Source: Zea mays
Taxonomy: Eukaryota > Streptophyta > Magnoliopsida > Poales > Poaceae
NCBI RefSeq assembly: GCF_902167145.1
Contig: NC_050096.1
Span: 199,532,566-199,596,565, forward strand
Direction of reading: 5' to 3'
Length of the DNA stretch: 64,000 nt
Shown here: positions 45,750 through 56,769 of the stretch, in pieces
Numbering within the stretch: the first letter of the stretch is position 1
Layout of the letters: every line of letters starts with the position of its first letter
The notes under the pieces: model-generated
What the model saw: only the letters and a program-made list of their open reading frames with translations
What the model was told of the DNA's origin: nothing
Databases searched by the model: none
Translations under genes and position numbers: made by a program

Positions 45750-48467
45750 TTAGTTCTTGACTTTAGGTACCCAAACGGTTTTGGGTCCTTTGGCATTAGA
45801 AACAAGAACTTTGGGAACCCAAACACAAGTTTTGGAGCCCTTGTGTTTGCCCCCAACAAACTTGGCAACGACCTTGCCGGATTTGTTAGTCAAAACATAT
45901 GATGCATCAAAGGTTTTAAATGAAAAGCTATGTTCATTTGATGCACTAGGAGTTTTCTTCTTAGGCAACTTAGCACGGGTTGGTTGCCTAAAGCTAGATG
46001 TCTCACCCTTATACATGAAAGCATGATTAGGGCCAGAGTGAGACTTCCTAGAATGAATTCTCCTAATTTTGTCCTCGGGATAACCGGCAGGGTATAAAAT
46101 GTAACCCTCGTTATCCTGAGGCATGGGAGCCTTGCCCTTTACAAAATTAGACAATCTTTTAGGAGGGGCATTAAGTTTGGCATTGTCTTCCCTTTGGAAG
46201 CCGATACCATCCTTGATGCCAGGGCGTCTCCCACTATAGAGCATACTTCTAGCAAATTTAAACTTTTCGTTTTCCAAGTTATGCTCGGCAATTTTAGCAT
46301 CTAATTTAGCTATATGATCATTTTGTTGTTTAATTAAAGCCATGTGATCATGTATAGCATCAATGTTAACATCTCTACATCTAGTACAAATAGAAGTGTG
46401 CTCAACGGTAGATGTAGAGGGTTTGCAAGATTTTAGTTCTACAACCTTAGCATGCAATATTTCATTTTTACTTCTAAGGTCGGAAATAGTAGCATTGCAA
46501 ACATCAAAATCTTTAGCCTTAACAAGCAATTTTTCATTTTCATTTCTAAGGCTAGCAAGAGAAATGTTCAATTCTTCAATCCTAGCACGCAAATCATTAT
46601 TAATATCTCTAGGATCGGAAGTTGAAACATTACAAACATGAGAATCAACCTTAGCTGACAAATTAGCATTTTCATTTCTAAGGTTGTCTATTGTCTCATG
46701 GCAAGTGCTTAGCTCACTAGATAATTTTTCACATTTCTCAATTTCTAGAGCATAAGCATTTTTAACCTTAACATGTTTCTTATTTTCCTTAGTTAGGAAG
46801 TCCTCTTGAGAATCCAAAAGGTCATCCTTTTCATGAATAGCACTAATTAATTCATTTAATTTTTCCTTTTGTTCCATGTTAAGGTTGGCAAAAAGGGTAC
46901 GCAAATTATCTTCCTCATCACTAGCATTATCATCACTAGAGGACTCATATCTAGTGGAGGATTTAGATTTAACCTTCTTCTTTTTGCCGTCCTTTGCCAT
47001 GAGGCACTTGTGGCCGACGTTGGGGAAGAGGAGTCCTTTGGTGACGGTGATGTTGGCGACGTCCTCGTCGTCGGAGGAGTCGGTGGAGCTCTCGTCGGAG
47101 TCCCATTCGCGACACACATGGGCATCGCCACCCTTCTTCTTGTGGTACCTCTTCTTTTCTCTCCTCTTGCCCTTCTTGTCGTTATCCCTGTCACTGTCAC
47201 TTGATAATGGACATTTAGCAATAAAGTGACCGGGCTTACCACACTTGTAGCAAACCTTCTTGGAACGGGATTTGTAATCCTTCCCCTTCCGTTGCTTGAG
47301 GATTTGGCGAAAGCTTTTGATGATCAAAGCCATCTCCTCGTTGTCGAGCTTTGAAGCGTCGATTGGTTGTCTACTTGGTGTAGACTCCTTCTTCTTCTCC
47401 TCCGTCGCCTTGAAAGCCACCGGTTGTGCTTCGGACGTGGAGGGATCATCATGCTCGTTGATCTTCTTTGAGCCCTTGATCATACATTCAAAGCTTACAA
47501 AATTCCCGATAACTTCCTCGGGGGTCATTAGTGTATATCTAGGATTACCACGAATTAATTGAACTTGAGTGGGGTTAAGGAAGATGAGTGATCTAAGAAT
47601 AACCTTAACCACCTCGTGGTCATCCCATTTCTTGCTCCCGAGGTTGCGCACTTGGTTCACCAAGGTTTTGAGCCGGTTGTACATATCTTGTGGCTCCTCC
47701 CCTTGGCGAAGACGAAAGCGACCGAGCTCCCCCTCAATCGTTTCCCGCTTGGTGATCTTGGTGAGTTCATCACCCTCGTGTGCGGTCTTGAGTAGATCCC
47801 AAATCTCCTTCGCATTCTTCAACCCTTGCACCTTGTTATATTCCTCTCTACTTAGAGAGGTGAGGAGTATGGTTGTGGCTTGGGAGTTGAAGTGCTTGAT
47901 TTGGGATACTTCATCCTCATCATAGTCTTCATCCCCTACGGATGGTACCTGTGCACCAAACTCAACAACATCCCATATACTTTTGTGGAGTGAGGTTAGA
48001 TGAAATCGCATTAAATCACTCCACCTAGCATAATCTTCACCATCAAAAGTTGGTGGTTTGCCTAATGGGACGGAAAGTAAAGGTGTATGTTTAGAAATGT
48101 GAGGGTAGCGTAGGGGAATCTTACTATACTTCTTACGCTCTTGGCGTTTAGAAGTGACGGACGCCGCGTCGGAGCCGGAGGTGGATGTCGATGAAGAATC
48201 GGTCTCGTAGTAGACCACTTTCCTCATCCTCTTTTTCTTGTCCCCACTCCGTTGCGGCTTGTGGGAGGAAGACTTCTCCTTCTTCTCTTTGTGTGAAGAA
48301 GATTTCTTCTCCTTCCCTTTGGAGGAGTCCTTCTTCTTCTCCTTCCCTTTGGAGGAGTCTTTCTTCTCCTTCCTCTTGGTGCGGGACTCTCCCGATGCAG
48401 TGCTCCTGTGGCTTGTAGTGGGCTTTTCGCCGGTCTCCATCTCCTTCTTGGCGTGATCTCCCGACAT
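45750..48467 (-). CDS. gag: F Gag, intact (905 aa) with zinc knuckle and long coiled coil
   Basis: ATG at 48467 (MSGDHAKKEMETGEK), 905 codons without a break. It packages element RNA in virus-like particles. Order: Lys/Ser-rich repeats (KEKKDSSKGKEKKK) at residues 30-70, capsid-like domain about 140-320 (GEDYARWSDLMRFHL), zinc knuckle CYKCGKPGHFIAKC about 404-418, an acidic Ser/Asp linker, a coiled-coil region about 500-720 with repeated LRNEN/LRSKNE blocks, and a basic tail ending WVPKVKN. Long C-terminally extended Gag is typical of Sireviruses, which are reported to bind dynein light chain through this part. Pol starts 13 nt after the stop in another frame. Confidence 0.95.
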   Translation of the reverse strand: MSGDHAKKEMETGEKPTTSHRSTASGESRTKRKEKKDSSKGKEKKKDSSKGKEKKSSSHKEKKEKSSSHKPQRSGDKKKRMRKVVYYETDSSSTSTSGSDAASVTSKRQERKKYSKIPLRYPHISKHTPLLSVPLGKPPTFDGEDYARWSDLMRFHLTSLHKSIWDVVEFGAQVPSVGDEDYDEDEVSQIKHFNSQATTILLTSLSREEYNKVQGLKNAKEIWDLLKTAHEGDELTKITKRETIEGELGRFRLRQGEEPQDMYNRLKTLVNQVRNLGSKKWDDHEVVKVILRSLIFLNPTQVQLIRGNPRYTLMTPEEVIGNFVSFECMIKGSKKINEHDDPSTSEAQPVAFKATEEKKKESTPSRQPIDASKLDNEEMALIIKSFRQILKQRKGKDYKSRSKKVCYKCGKPGHFIAKCPLSSDSDRDNDKKGKRREKKRYHKKKGGDAHVCREWDSDESSTDSSDDEDVANITVTKGLLFPNVGHKCLMAKDGKKKKVKSKSSTRYESSSDDNASDEEDNLRTLFANLNMEQKEKLNELISAIHEKDDLLDSQEDFLTKENKKHVKVKNAYALEIEKCEKLSSELSTCHETIDNLRNENANLSAKVDSHVCNVSTSDPRDINNDLRARIEELNISLASLRNENEKLLVKAKDFDVCNATISDLRSKNEILHAKVVELKSCKPSTSTVEHTSICTRCRDVNIDAIHDHMALIKQQNDHIAKLDAKIAEHNLENEKFKFARSMLYSGRRPGIKDGIGFQREDNAKLNAPPKRLSNFVKGKAPMPQDNEGYILYPAGYPEDKIRRIHSRKSHSGPNHAFMYKGETSSFRQPTRAKLPKKKTPSASNEHSFSFKTFDASYVLTNKSGKVVAKFVGGKHKGSKTCVWVPKVLVSNAKGPKTVWVPKVKN

Positions 48468-48500
48468 TACTTCGAGCGGTTAGGCTCTAATGAAGCACCG

Positions 48501-48513
48501 GGCTCTGATACCA
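48501..48513 (-). other. F primer-binding site (initiator Met tRNA)
   Basis: Minus strand TGGTATCAGAGCC, two bases inside the 5' LTR. Confidence 0.9.
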
Positions 48514-48515
48514 AT

Positions 48516-49805
48516 TGATAGTCGCCTAGAGGGGGGGTGAATAGGGCGAAACTGAAATTTACAAATATAAACACAACTACAAGCCGGGTTAGCGTTAGAA
48601 ATAGAAACGAGTCCGCGAGAGGGTGTAAAACAAATCGTAAGCGAATAAAGCGGTGAGACACAAGGATTTGTTTTACCGAGGTTCGGTTCTTGCAAACCTA
48701 CTCCCCGTTGAGAAGGCCACAAAGGCCGGGTCTTTTTCAACCATTTCCCTCTCTCAAACGGTCCCTCGGACCGAGTGAGCTTCTCTTCTCAAATCACTTG
48801 GGAATCAAACTTCCCGCAAGGACCACCACACAATTGGTGTCTCTTGCCTCAATTACAAGTGAGTGTTTGATCACAAGAAAGAATGCCAAAGAAAAGAAGT
48901 GATCCAAGCGCAAGAGCTCAAATGAACACTACAAATCACTCTCTTTAGTCACTAAGGCTTTGTGTGGAGTTGGGAGAGGATTTGATCTCTTTTGGTGTGC
49001 TTTGCAATGAATGCTAGCTCTTGTATAGTGGTTGGAAGCTGGAAAACTTGGATGCAATGAATGCTGGGGTGGTTGGGGTATTTATAGCCCCAACCACCAA
49101 ACATGACCGTTGGTGGAGGCTGTCTGTCGTATGGTGCACCGGACAGTCCGGTGCACACCGGACATGTCCGGTGCGCCAGCCACGTCACCAATGCCGTTGG
49201 ATTCCGACCGTTGGAGCTTCTGTCTTCTGGGCCCGCCTGGATGTCCGGTGCACACCGGACATGTACTGTTCAATGTCCGGTGCGCCAGTATGGGCGTGCC
49301 TGACTTCTGCGCGCTTCTGGCGCGCATTGAATGCGCCTGCAGGTGACCGTTGGCGCGAAGTAGCCGTTGCTCTGCTGGCTCACCGGACAGTCCGATGTAC
49401 ACCGGACATGTCCGGTGAATTATAGCGGAGCAGCCGCTGCGTTTTCCCGAGGCTGGCGAGTTCCGGAGGCCGCTCTTCCTTGGAGCACCGGACACTGTCC
49501 GGTGTACACCGGACAGTCCGGTGAATTATAGCGGAGTGCCTCTGGAAATTCCCGAAGGTGGCAAGTTTGAGTTGGAGTCCTCTGGTGCACCGGACACTGT
49601 CCGGTGTCCTAGACCAGAGGTGCCTTCGGTTGTCCCTTTGCTCCTTTGTTGAATCCAATATTTGATCTTTTTATTGGCTAAGTGTGAACCTTTTACACCT
49701 GTATAACTTATACACTAGAGCAAACTAGTTAGTCCAATTATTTGTGTTGGGTAATTCAACCACCAAAATTATTTAGTAACTAGGTGTAAGCCTAATTCCC
49801 TTTCA
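48516..49805 (-). repeat. F 5' LTR (1290 bp)
   Basis: Pairs with 40356-41672. The palindrome region (49137-49606) has a complete pair at 49487-49523 where the 3' LTR has a deletion, and lacks the extra units of the 3' LTR near 41430-41472. Confidence 0.95.
49079..49086 (-). promoter_or_regulatory. TATA box of F 5' LTR
   Basis: TATAAATA on the minus strand, the same context as 40917. Confidence 0.75.
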
Positions 49806-49810
49806 GATAC

Positions 49811-51311
49811 AACGAGACTGCGGACGAGCTGGCTAAGATAGCCTCGGGGCGGACAACGGTTCCCCGGACGTCTTCTCCCGAGACCTGCATCAACCCTCCG
49901 TCAAGACCGACGACGCGCCCGAGCCCGAGGTACCCTCGGCTCAGCCCGAGGCACCCTCGACGCGCCCGAGCCCGAGGTACCCTTTGCTCGGCCCGAGGCA
50001 CCCTCGGCCCCCGAGGGTGAGGCACTGCGCGTCGAGGAGGAGCGGAGCGGGGTCATGCCTAATCGAAACTGGCAGACCCCGTACCTGCAATATCTCCACC
50101 GAGGAGAGCTACCCCTCGACCGGGCCGAAGCTCGGCAGTTGGCGCGGCGCGCCAAGTCGTTCGTCTTGCTGGGGGACGGGAAGGAGCTCTACCACCGCAG
50201 CCCCTCGGGCATCCTCCAGCAATGCATATCCATCGCCGAAGGCTAGGAGCTCTTACAAGAAATACACTCGGGGGCTTGCGGTCATCACGCAGCGCCTCGA
50301 GCCCTTGTTGGAAACGCCTTCCGACAAGGTTTCTACTGGCCGACCGCGGTGGCCGACGCCACTAGAATTGTCCGCACCTGCCAAGGGTGTCAGTTCTACG
50401 CAAGGCAGACCCACTTGCCCGCTCAGGCCCTGCATGCGATACCCATCACCTGGCTGTTTGCTGTGTGGGGTCTGGACCTCGTCGGCCCCTTGCAGAAGGC
50501 ACCCGGGGGCTACACGCACCTGCTGGTCGCCATCGACAAATTCTCCAAGTGGATCGAGGTCCGACCCCTAAACAGCATCAGGTCCGAACAGGCGGTGGCG
50601 TTCTTCACCAACATCATCCATCGCTTTGGGGTCCCGAACTCCATCATCACCGACAACGACACCCAGTTCACCGGCAGGAAGTTCCTGGACTTCTGCAAGG
50701 ATCACCACATCCGGGTGGACTGGGCCGCCGTGGCTCACCCCATGACGAATGGGCAAGTAGAGCGTGCCAACGGCATGATTCTGCAAGGGCTCAAGCTGCG
50801 GATCTACAACGACCTCAACACGTTCGGCAAGCGATGGATGAGGGAGCTCCCCTCGGTGGTCTGGAGTCTGAGGACGACGCCAAGCCGAGCCACGGGCTTC
50901 ACACCGTTCTTTCTAGTCTATGGGGCCGAGGTCATCTTGCCCACAGACATAGAATACGGTTCCCCGAGGATGAGGGCCTACGACGACCAAAGCAATCAAG
51001 CTAACCAAGAAGACTCACTGGACCAGCTGGAAGAGGCTCGGGACATGGCCTTACTACACTCAGCGCGGTATCAGCAGTCCCTGCGACGCTACAAAGCCCG
51101 AGGGGTTCGGTCCCGAGACCTCCAGGTGGGCGACTTGGTGCTTCGGCTGCGACAAGACGCCCGAGGGCGGCACAAGCTCACGCCTCCCTGGAAAGGGTCG
51201 TTCGTCATCGCCAAAGTCTTGAAGCCCGGGATGTACAAGCTGGCCAACAGTCAAGGCGAGGTCTACAGCAACGCTTGGAACATTCGACAGCTACGTCGCT
51301 TCTACCCTTAA
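49811..51311 (+). pseudogene. pol: E end of second RNase H and integrase
   Basis: Resumes E after F: NETADELAKIASG, then a one-base loss at about 49860-49866 compared with A shifts the frame in the linker. Integrase runs in a third-position frame from about 50010: HHCC region (HSGACGHHAAPRALVG, CQGCQFYARQ), first Asp in WGLDLVGP (about 50475), second in TDNDTQF (about 50655), Glu in NGQVERAN (about 50755), ending RQLRRFYP with TAA at 51309-51311. A TAG at 50244-50246 (A reads CAG) lies before the HHCC motif. From 50247 the frame is open to the end, so the catalytic core is intact. Confidence 0.9.
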
Positions 51312-52631
51312 GATGCTTTCAAGTCGTTCATACACCTCGTTCACACACAAAGTCTAACCATCAAGGAAGGGTCAGCCTTGCCTCGGCAAAGCTCGACCCT
51401 CCCTCGGGGGCTAGAAGGGGGGAACCCCCTCCGCGTCAAAATTTTCCTCGGAAAAGATCTTTTCTGCTAGAACGTCTTTCGTGCTTTTCGTCTACTTCGA
51501 AAGTGGGATCCTGAAAACAACGGAGTACACGTAAGCAGCCAAGGCTGACCGAGCCAAGGGACTCCTACGCCTCCGGGATACGGATACCTCACTCATCACC
51601 TTCTGCGATAAGTAACTCACGCTCGGATAGGTGATTCCGCGGACCGAACAAGTCTTCACGCTCGAAAACGCTTCTGCCGAAACGATTTTTCGGGCCTTCT
51701 CGACTACATCGATAGCAGAATCCTACGGACGAGTAAGAGTACATGTAAGCGGCAAGGCCGACCGAGCCGAGGGACTCCTACGCCTCCGGGATACGGATAC
51801 CTCACTCATCACCTTCTGTGAAAAGTAACTCTCGCTCGGACAAACAATTCTGTTACCGACAAATAAGTCCAGATACTCGGAACAAGAGGAAAAGAAACGC
51901 AGCTTTTACAACACGACGACTGTATGTTTGGGCCTCGGCGGCCGCAGAAAACATACGCACACTACAAGATAAACCGATCCTGCAGGCTCGGACCTTGACG
52001 GAGGGGGAGCAGCAGCACCCTCGGCGTCAACTACACCTTCGGCAAAGTCCGACCTAGCCTCGGACAGCAACGCGGATGGAGGATCTCCACTCCGAAGGAC
52101 GACATCAGCACCGCGCCCGGGCCATCGCCGCCAGGGTCTTCTCCAGGAATCCGGCCCGGGCAGACAGCTCGGCCGGCCACCCCGAAGCCTCAGCCAGTTG
52201 TCCCCCGAGGACATCAGCCCGGCTCGTGGCCTCGGCAACTCGACTCCGGCGTCGGTCCCGCCAGTGGACGGCCCGGCCAGGCTCCGGCCGACCAAATCTT
52301 CTTTTCGAGCCAACTCTGCCTCTGTCCATGCTGACACCGCTGCCTCCGGCTTTGGCTCATCGAAGAGCGGCCGAGGGGTTCCTTTAACTAAGCAAGAGAA
52401 GCCTCGGGCGGCAAGGCCGACCGAGCCGAGGGACTCCTACGCCTCCGGGATACGGATACCTCACTCGTCACCTTCGCACGAGGCAACTCACACTTGGTTA
52501 AGCGGTTCAGTTAGCCGACAGGCGAGTCCTAGTGCTCGAAATGAGGAAAAAACACGGCTCTGTGCCGAAAATACATACATGTTCAGGCACCGACAGCCAC
52601 AATGAACAAGACACCGGCACTCAAGGTGCCA

Positions 52632-53372
52632 TTACAAACGGAACTCCGGTTCCACCTCCGCAGGTACGAACAACCCCCCACGATTGGAGGGCCTGCGGAG
52701 CAACAGAAGGCCGATGGATGGCTCGCCGCCGCCCGCTCCAGCAGCGGCGACGACGACTTCTGCTCCGAGCGACCGAACAGCAGCAGCGATGACCTCAGGG
52801 AGGATGCTGCTGCCATAAGGTCCTCGCCCACGTCCCCTCTCGAGGGGCAAGGACGAGCAGAAGGCCGTAGAGTTGGAGGTCAGTCCGCAGGCGGCACCGA
52901 CTATCTCGTTGGCGGAGAAACCTCTTCCGGCTGCCGCGGCGGATGGTGGCACCGGAAGCAGCGCCGAAGCCGCTCGGACCGGAGAGCCGGACACGCGGCA
53001 GCTGCCAGCGCCACGAACGGCGAACGCCCTTCCCCCCGATCGCTGAGGGAAGGAGCGGGCCGCTGCCCGCGTGGAGACCGACCCCAACTCGGCGCACTCC
53101 CCTCCCCAGCACTGATGATGAACATTCTTGAAGCTGAGGGAGGGGCAGAGGCCGCAGCCCGGCTCGCTTCTCCCCACCATCGAGCTGGAGGTCACCGTCT
53201 TGGGTGACCACCGGCGAGGGGATGCAGCCGGGCTGCCTGATGAAAATCCTTGAAGCCGAACGATGGCTGAAAGGTACCAACTTCCGTGAAGTTGCGTTCC
53301 TCCAACGACAAGGTGGAAGGATTGCGAGTGTTCCCCACCCGGGGGCTCGGAAGGCGGAAAGACGTGATGCAT
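52632..53372 (-). CDS. Antisense ORF in the 3' region of E (246 aa)
   Basis: ATG at 53372 (MHHVFPPSEPPGGEHSQSF), stop at 52632. A has an ATG at the equivalent place (61383) and a closely similar first ~88 residues (shared GSWYLSAI, RLQGFSS, SPAASP, WSPKTVT, GRS.PGC). A TTTAAAAGG box lies about 50 bp upstream of the ATG in E (about 53417-53427), with TTTAAAAA in A (about 61429). The middle diverges and the last ~90 residues are again alike (see 6462-7148). No recognised domain. Antisense ORFs are known in some Tat-lineage elements; GC-rich composition is the main alternative explanation. Confidence 0.45.
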   Translation of the reverse strand: MHHVFPPSEPPGGEHSQSFHLVVGGTQLHGSWYLSAIVRLQGFSSGSPAASPRRWSPKTVTSSSMVGRSEPGCGLCPSLSFKNVHHQCWGGECAELGSVSTRAAARSFPQRSGGRAFAVRGAGSCRVSGSPVRAASALLPVPPSAAAAGRGFSANEIVGAACGLTSNSTAFCSSLPLERGRGRGPYGSSILPEVIAAAVRSLGAEVVVAAAGAGGGEPSIGLLLLRRPSNRGGLFVPAEVEPEFRL

Positions 53373-54296
53373 GAGGGGAGCACGAGGACATGGTTCCCTT
53401 TCAAGGGGGTCACCCTCCTTTTAAAGGCAACTCTCCCCACTTGCGTCCTTAGGCATCGCAGGCTGAGTCTTCTCCAACACGCTCCAAGGTACTCCCCCTA
53501 CGACACGGGGGCTGGGTCCCACGCGTCATGCAAGCTGTCCCAGGGCAGAAGAAGCCAAACCACCACGGGCGGTACGCGCAACTGCCCAGCGGTTACGAGC
53601 ATTTCCTCCACTTTCGCCCAGACCAGCGGGTGAAAGGGCGGACCGCCATGCAGGCGGCATGCAACCGCGCCAAGTGGGCGCACCCCTTCGACTCCAACGC
53701 GTCCAGCATGGGGGCCCAGGCCCACACGTCATGTAACCGACACGCCGGTTGCTACGTGCAAGATACTGCACCGCCACTCGCGTCACTACCGTGCCTCCTC
53801 GACTGCGGAACCAGTACCGCGACTCGAGGCAACCCTGCGTATGACCCAACAATGCCAGCCAGGCACATCGGTCACGGGTCAGTCAGCCGCGGGAGAAGGC
53901 GCGACAGTCGATACGGCCGGAAATGGGCCGGCAGTAATGGCGGTGGCAGGCGGGCGGAAGCAGCGGTCAAGTCGCCAGCCAAGCTCACGTCCCCTCCTAG
54001 GACAGCGAGAGAACCCTCTCCCATGGCGTGAAGACGGTGCGCCCGTGTTCTGTTCCTCGAACGGCTCGCGCACGCGCAACGGCTGCCCCGCGAACCACTC
54101 GTCCCGCCGCATTAACTCTGCGGCAGGACAAGCTGCGCCTTTGGCAGGCGAAGCAGGCGACACTTCACCTCCGCCAAAATGACCGCGTCAAAAAAGGTGT
54201 GCCACGTCATTCGATTTCGTATACTTTTCCTCTTCCTCTTTCTCTCTCTTACAACAGGGACCAGGAAAGGGGATACCCCGAAAGGGATCCTTCTCC

Positions 54297-54530
54297 GCGA
54301 AGGAAGCGGGCCCCGAGCCCCCCTACTGATCAGAGGTTCGAAGGCTGGCCCCTCAGAGGGGTTCAACAGCCGCCTCAGAGCGCTCGGGCTCCGCGCCCAC
54401 TACTGGTCAGAGGTTCGAAGGCCGGCCCCTCGGAAGGGTTCAACGGCCGCCTCAGGCCACTCGGGCTCCGCGCCCACTACTGATCAGGGGTTCGTAGGCT
54501 GGCCCTCGAAAGGATTCGACAGCCGCCTCA
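54297..54530. repeat. Tandem 77-bp repeat in E 3' region
   Basis: Three copies, the last partial. Each carries ACTACTGATCAGAGGTTCGA, GGCTGGCCCCTC, CAGCCGCCTCAG and TCGGGCTCCGCGCCC; the TACTGRTCAG phrase recurs at about 54324, 54401 and 54478. A has the same array at 62303-62540. Confidence 0.85.
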
Positions 54531-55268
54531 GACGCAGAGCGAGGGATGACCCTGGGTACGTTCGATACATAACCAAGGCTCGGGCTACGCTCCCGAGGTA
54601 CCCTAGGACATTTCTGAGACCAACGGGAACGATTTTTGTAACGAAATCCCATCAGAGGGAGGCATCGAGCCCTCGGACCCCGTCAAAAGGGGACCGGGTC
54701 CGGCAAATCACCCGCAGGTACTTTTGGAGCGCGCCTCCGGGCCACTAGCCGACCCCTAACAAATGGGGCACGGGCGTCCACTCGGATTACCCGTTAGCAG
54801 CTCACTGGAGACACCATGTTCGGCGCCCTCCAAGGGCAACATGGCGCTTTTCCCCCCCTCCTCCTTGCGGAAAGGCGACGTAGGGGCGTATGTAAAAAAG
54901 TCGAGTCTGTCCTTGACCGCCCTCTCGCTCCGTGCAGAGGCTCGGGGGCTGCTCTCGCAAACCCGACTCCGGCCAAACCGTTGACAGCATCAACATACCA
55001 GCCCAAGAACTTGGGACCCGACCGTGCACCCGGGCTACGACCAGCTCGCATGAGGGAACAACCAGACCGGCCGAAGTATCGCGAAACGCATTAAGACCTC
55101 GAAGGAGTCAAACCACTCCTCCGAGGCCTCGGGGGCTACACCGGGCGGGTGCGCTTGCGCGCACCCACCGGAACAAAATGCAACCGAGAAAGGGCGGTCC
55201 CCTTGCAAAAAAGTGCGACAAAAGCCTCCAAGCGAGTATTAACACTCCCTTCGAGGCTCGGGGGCTAC

Positions 55269-56764
55269 TGTCGGGGGCCATAATTAGTGGTACCCCCAAG
55301 ACTCCTAATCTCAGCTGGTAACCCCCATCAGCACAAAGCTGCAAAGGCCTGATGGGTGCGATTAAGTCAAGGCTCGGTCCACTCGAGGGACACGATCTCG
55401 CCTCGCCCCAGCCCAGCCTTGGGCAAGGGCAGCCGACCCCGGAGGATTCACGTCTCGCCCGAGGGCCCCCTCAAGCGACGGACACACCTTCGGCTCGCCC
55501 GAGGCCCAGTCTTCACCGAGAAGCATCCTTGACCAGATCGCCACGCCAACCGACCGTATCACAGGAGCATTTAATGCAAAGGTGGCCTGACACCTTATCC
55601 TGACGCACGCCCTTCAGTCGACTGAGCCGAAGTGACCACAGTCACTTCGCCGCTCCACTGACCAGTCTGACAAGAAGACAGCGCCGCCCGCGTCGTTGCG
55701 GCTGTTGTGCCACTCGACAGAGTAAGGCTGACAGCGGCCAAGTCCGACCTCGGGCGCCATAGGAAGCTCCGCCTCGCCCGACCCAGGGCTCGGACTCGGG
55801 CTCGGCCCCGGAAGACGACGAACTCCACCTCGCCCGACCCAGGGCTCGGACTCGGGCTCGGCCCCGGAAGACGACGAACTCCGCCTCGCCCGACCCCAGG
55901 GCTCGGACTCGGCCTCGGCCCCGAAAGACGACGAACTCCGCCTCGCCCGACCCTAGGGCTTGGACTCAGCCTCGGCCTCAGCCGACGATCTCCGTCTCGC
56001 CCGACCCAAGGGCTCGGACTCGACCTCGACCTCGGAAGACAGACTCGACCTCGACCTCGGAGGAGCCTCCGCCTCGCCCTACCCAGGGCTCGAACCGACC
56101 ACGTCACATGAGGGGCCATCATTACCCTACCCCTAGCTAGCTCTGGCTACGGGGAACAAGACCGGCGTCCCATCTGGCTCGCCCCGGTAAAACAAATAAT
56201 GATAGTGCCCCGCGTGCTCCATGACGACGGCGGCTCTCAGCCCCCTTACGGAAGCAAGGAGACGTCAGCAAGGACTCGACAGCCCCGACAGCTGTCCTTC
56301 CGCTAGGCTCCGGCGCTCCTCCGACGGCCACAACATCACACGAACAGGGTGTCAAAACCTCTCCGGCTGCCACGACGGCATGTACTTAGGGCACTAGCTC
56401 CTCTCTGCTAGACACGTTAGCATGCTGCTACATCTCCCATTGTACACCTGGACCCTCTCCTTACGCCTATAAAAGGAAGATCCAGGGCCCTCTTACAGAG
56501 GGTTGGCCGCGCGAGGGAGGACGGGACGGCGCGCGCGTAAGCCTCTCGCTCCCTCCCACGCGGACGCTTGTAACCCCCTACTGCAAGTGCACCCGACCTG
56601 GGCGCGGGACAAACACGAAGGCCGCGGGTTTCCCCTCTTACGCATGTCTCCCTCCGGGCTTTTCCCCCCTTCGCGCTCCGTCTCGCGCCGACCCATCTGG
56701 GCTGGGGCACGCGGCGACAATTTACTCGTCGGTCCAGGGACCCCCCGGGGTCGAAACGCCGACA
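55269..56764 (+). repeat. E 3' LTR (1496 bp)
   Basis: Starts TGTCGGGGGCCATAATTA and ends AACGCCGACA, followed by GTAGG, which matches the copy before the 5' LTR. The tandem GC-rich array lies at about 55767-56085. Confidence 0.94.
56468..56474 (+). promoter_or_regulatory. TATA box of E 3' LTR
   Basis: TATAAAA in ACGCCTATAAAAGGAAG; transcription from here would run into the C integrase remnant. Confidence 0.7.
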
Positions 56765-56769
56765 GTAGG

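Larger units (their letters stand above)
40356..49805 (-). mobile_element. Element F: complete Ji-like Sirevirus, minus strand, inserted in E
   Basis: LTRs 40356-41672 (3') and 48516-49805 (5'), TSD GATAC at 40351-40355 and 49806-49810. Its LTR starts TGATAGTCGCCTAGAGG on the plus strand, unlike the Opie-like TGAGAGCACC, and its proteins are clearly diverged from B, C and G; the Ji label is from memory. Gag is a full open frame. Pol has two lesions: a one-base gain in a T run near 45040 and TGA at 44697-44695. LTR differences by eye suggest at most about 2%, apart from indels in the palindrome region. Confidence 0.96.
51312..55268. other. E 3' noncoding region (about 4 kb) with repeats and PPT
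   Basis: Between integrase and the 3' LTR. Copies of a block containing GACTCCTACGCCTCCGGGATACGG lie at about 51528-51620, 51745-51830 and 52407-52500, the first two in ~215-bp units. Tandem 77-bp repeats lie at about 54297-54530. The last bases before the LTR, GAGGCTCGGGGGCTAC (55253-55268), hold the likely PPT. Forward frames are not convincing; an antisense ORF is annotated at 52632-53372. Confidence 0.75.
20082..56764 (+). mobile_element. Element E: complete Huck-like Ty3/gypsy (Tat type), plus strand, split by D and F
   Basis: 5' LTR 20082-21576 and 3' LTR 55269-56764, with TSD GTAGG at 20077-20081 and 56765-56769. It lies in the integrase gene of C. D (TSD ACTGC) splits its gag and F (TSD GATAC) splits its second RNase H domain. 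Without these inserts E is about 13.5 kb, which fits Huck-type elements as I remember them. Order: LTR, PBS, gag, protease, RT, RNase H, second RNase H, integrase, about 4 kb of 3' noncoding DNA, LTR. At least three nonsense codons before F, one after it and two frameshifts make it defective. Confidence 0.95.

Noticed and set aside
56417..56764. C-terminal part of the open frame 56417-57415 as a novel domain fused to integrase
   Set aside because: It is the minus strand of the E LTR read through from C integrase; the join falls at the E target site.
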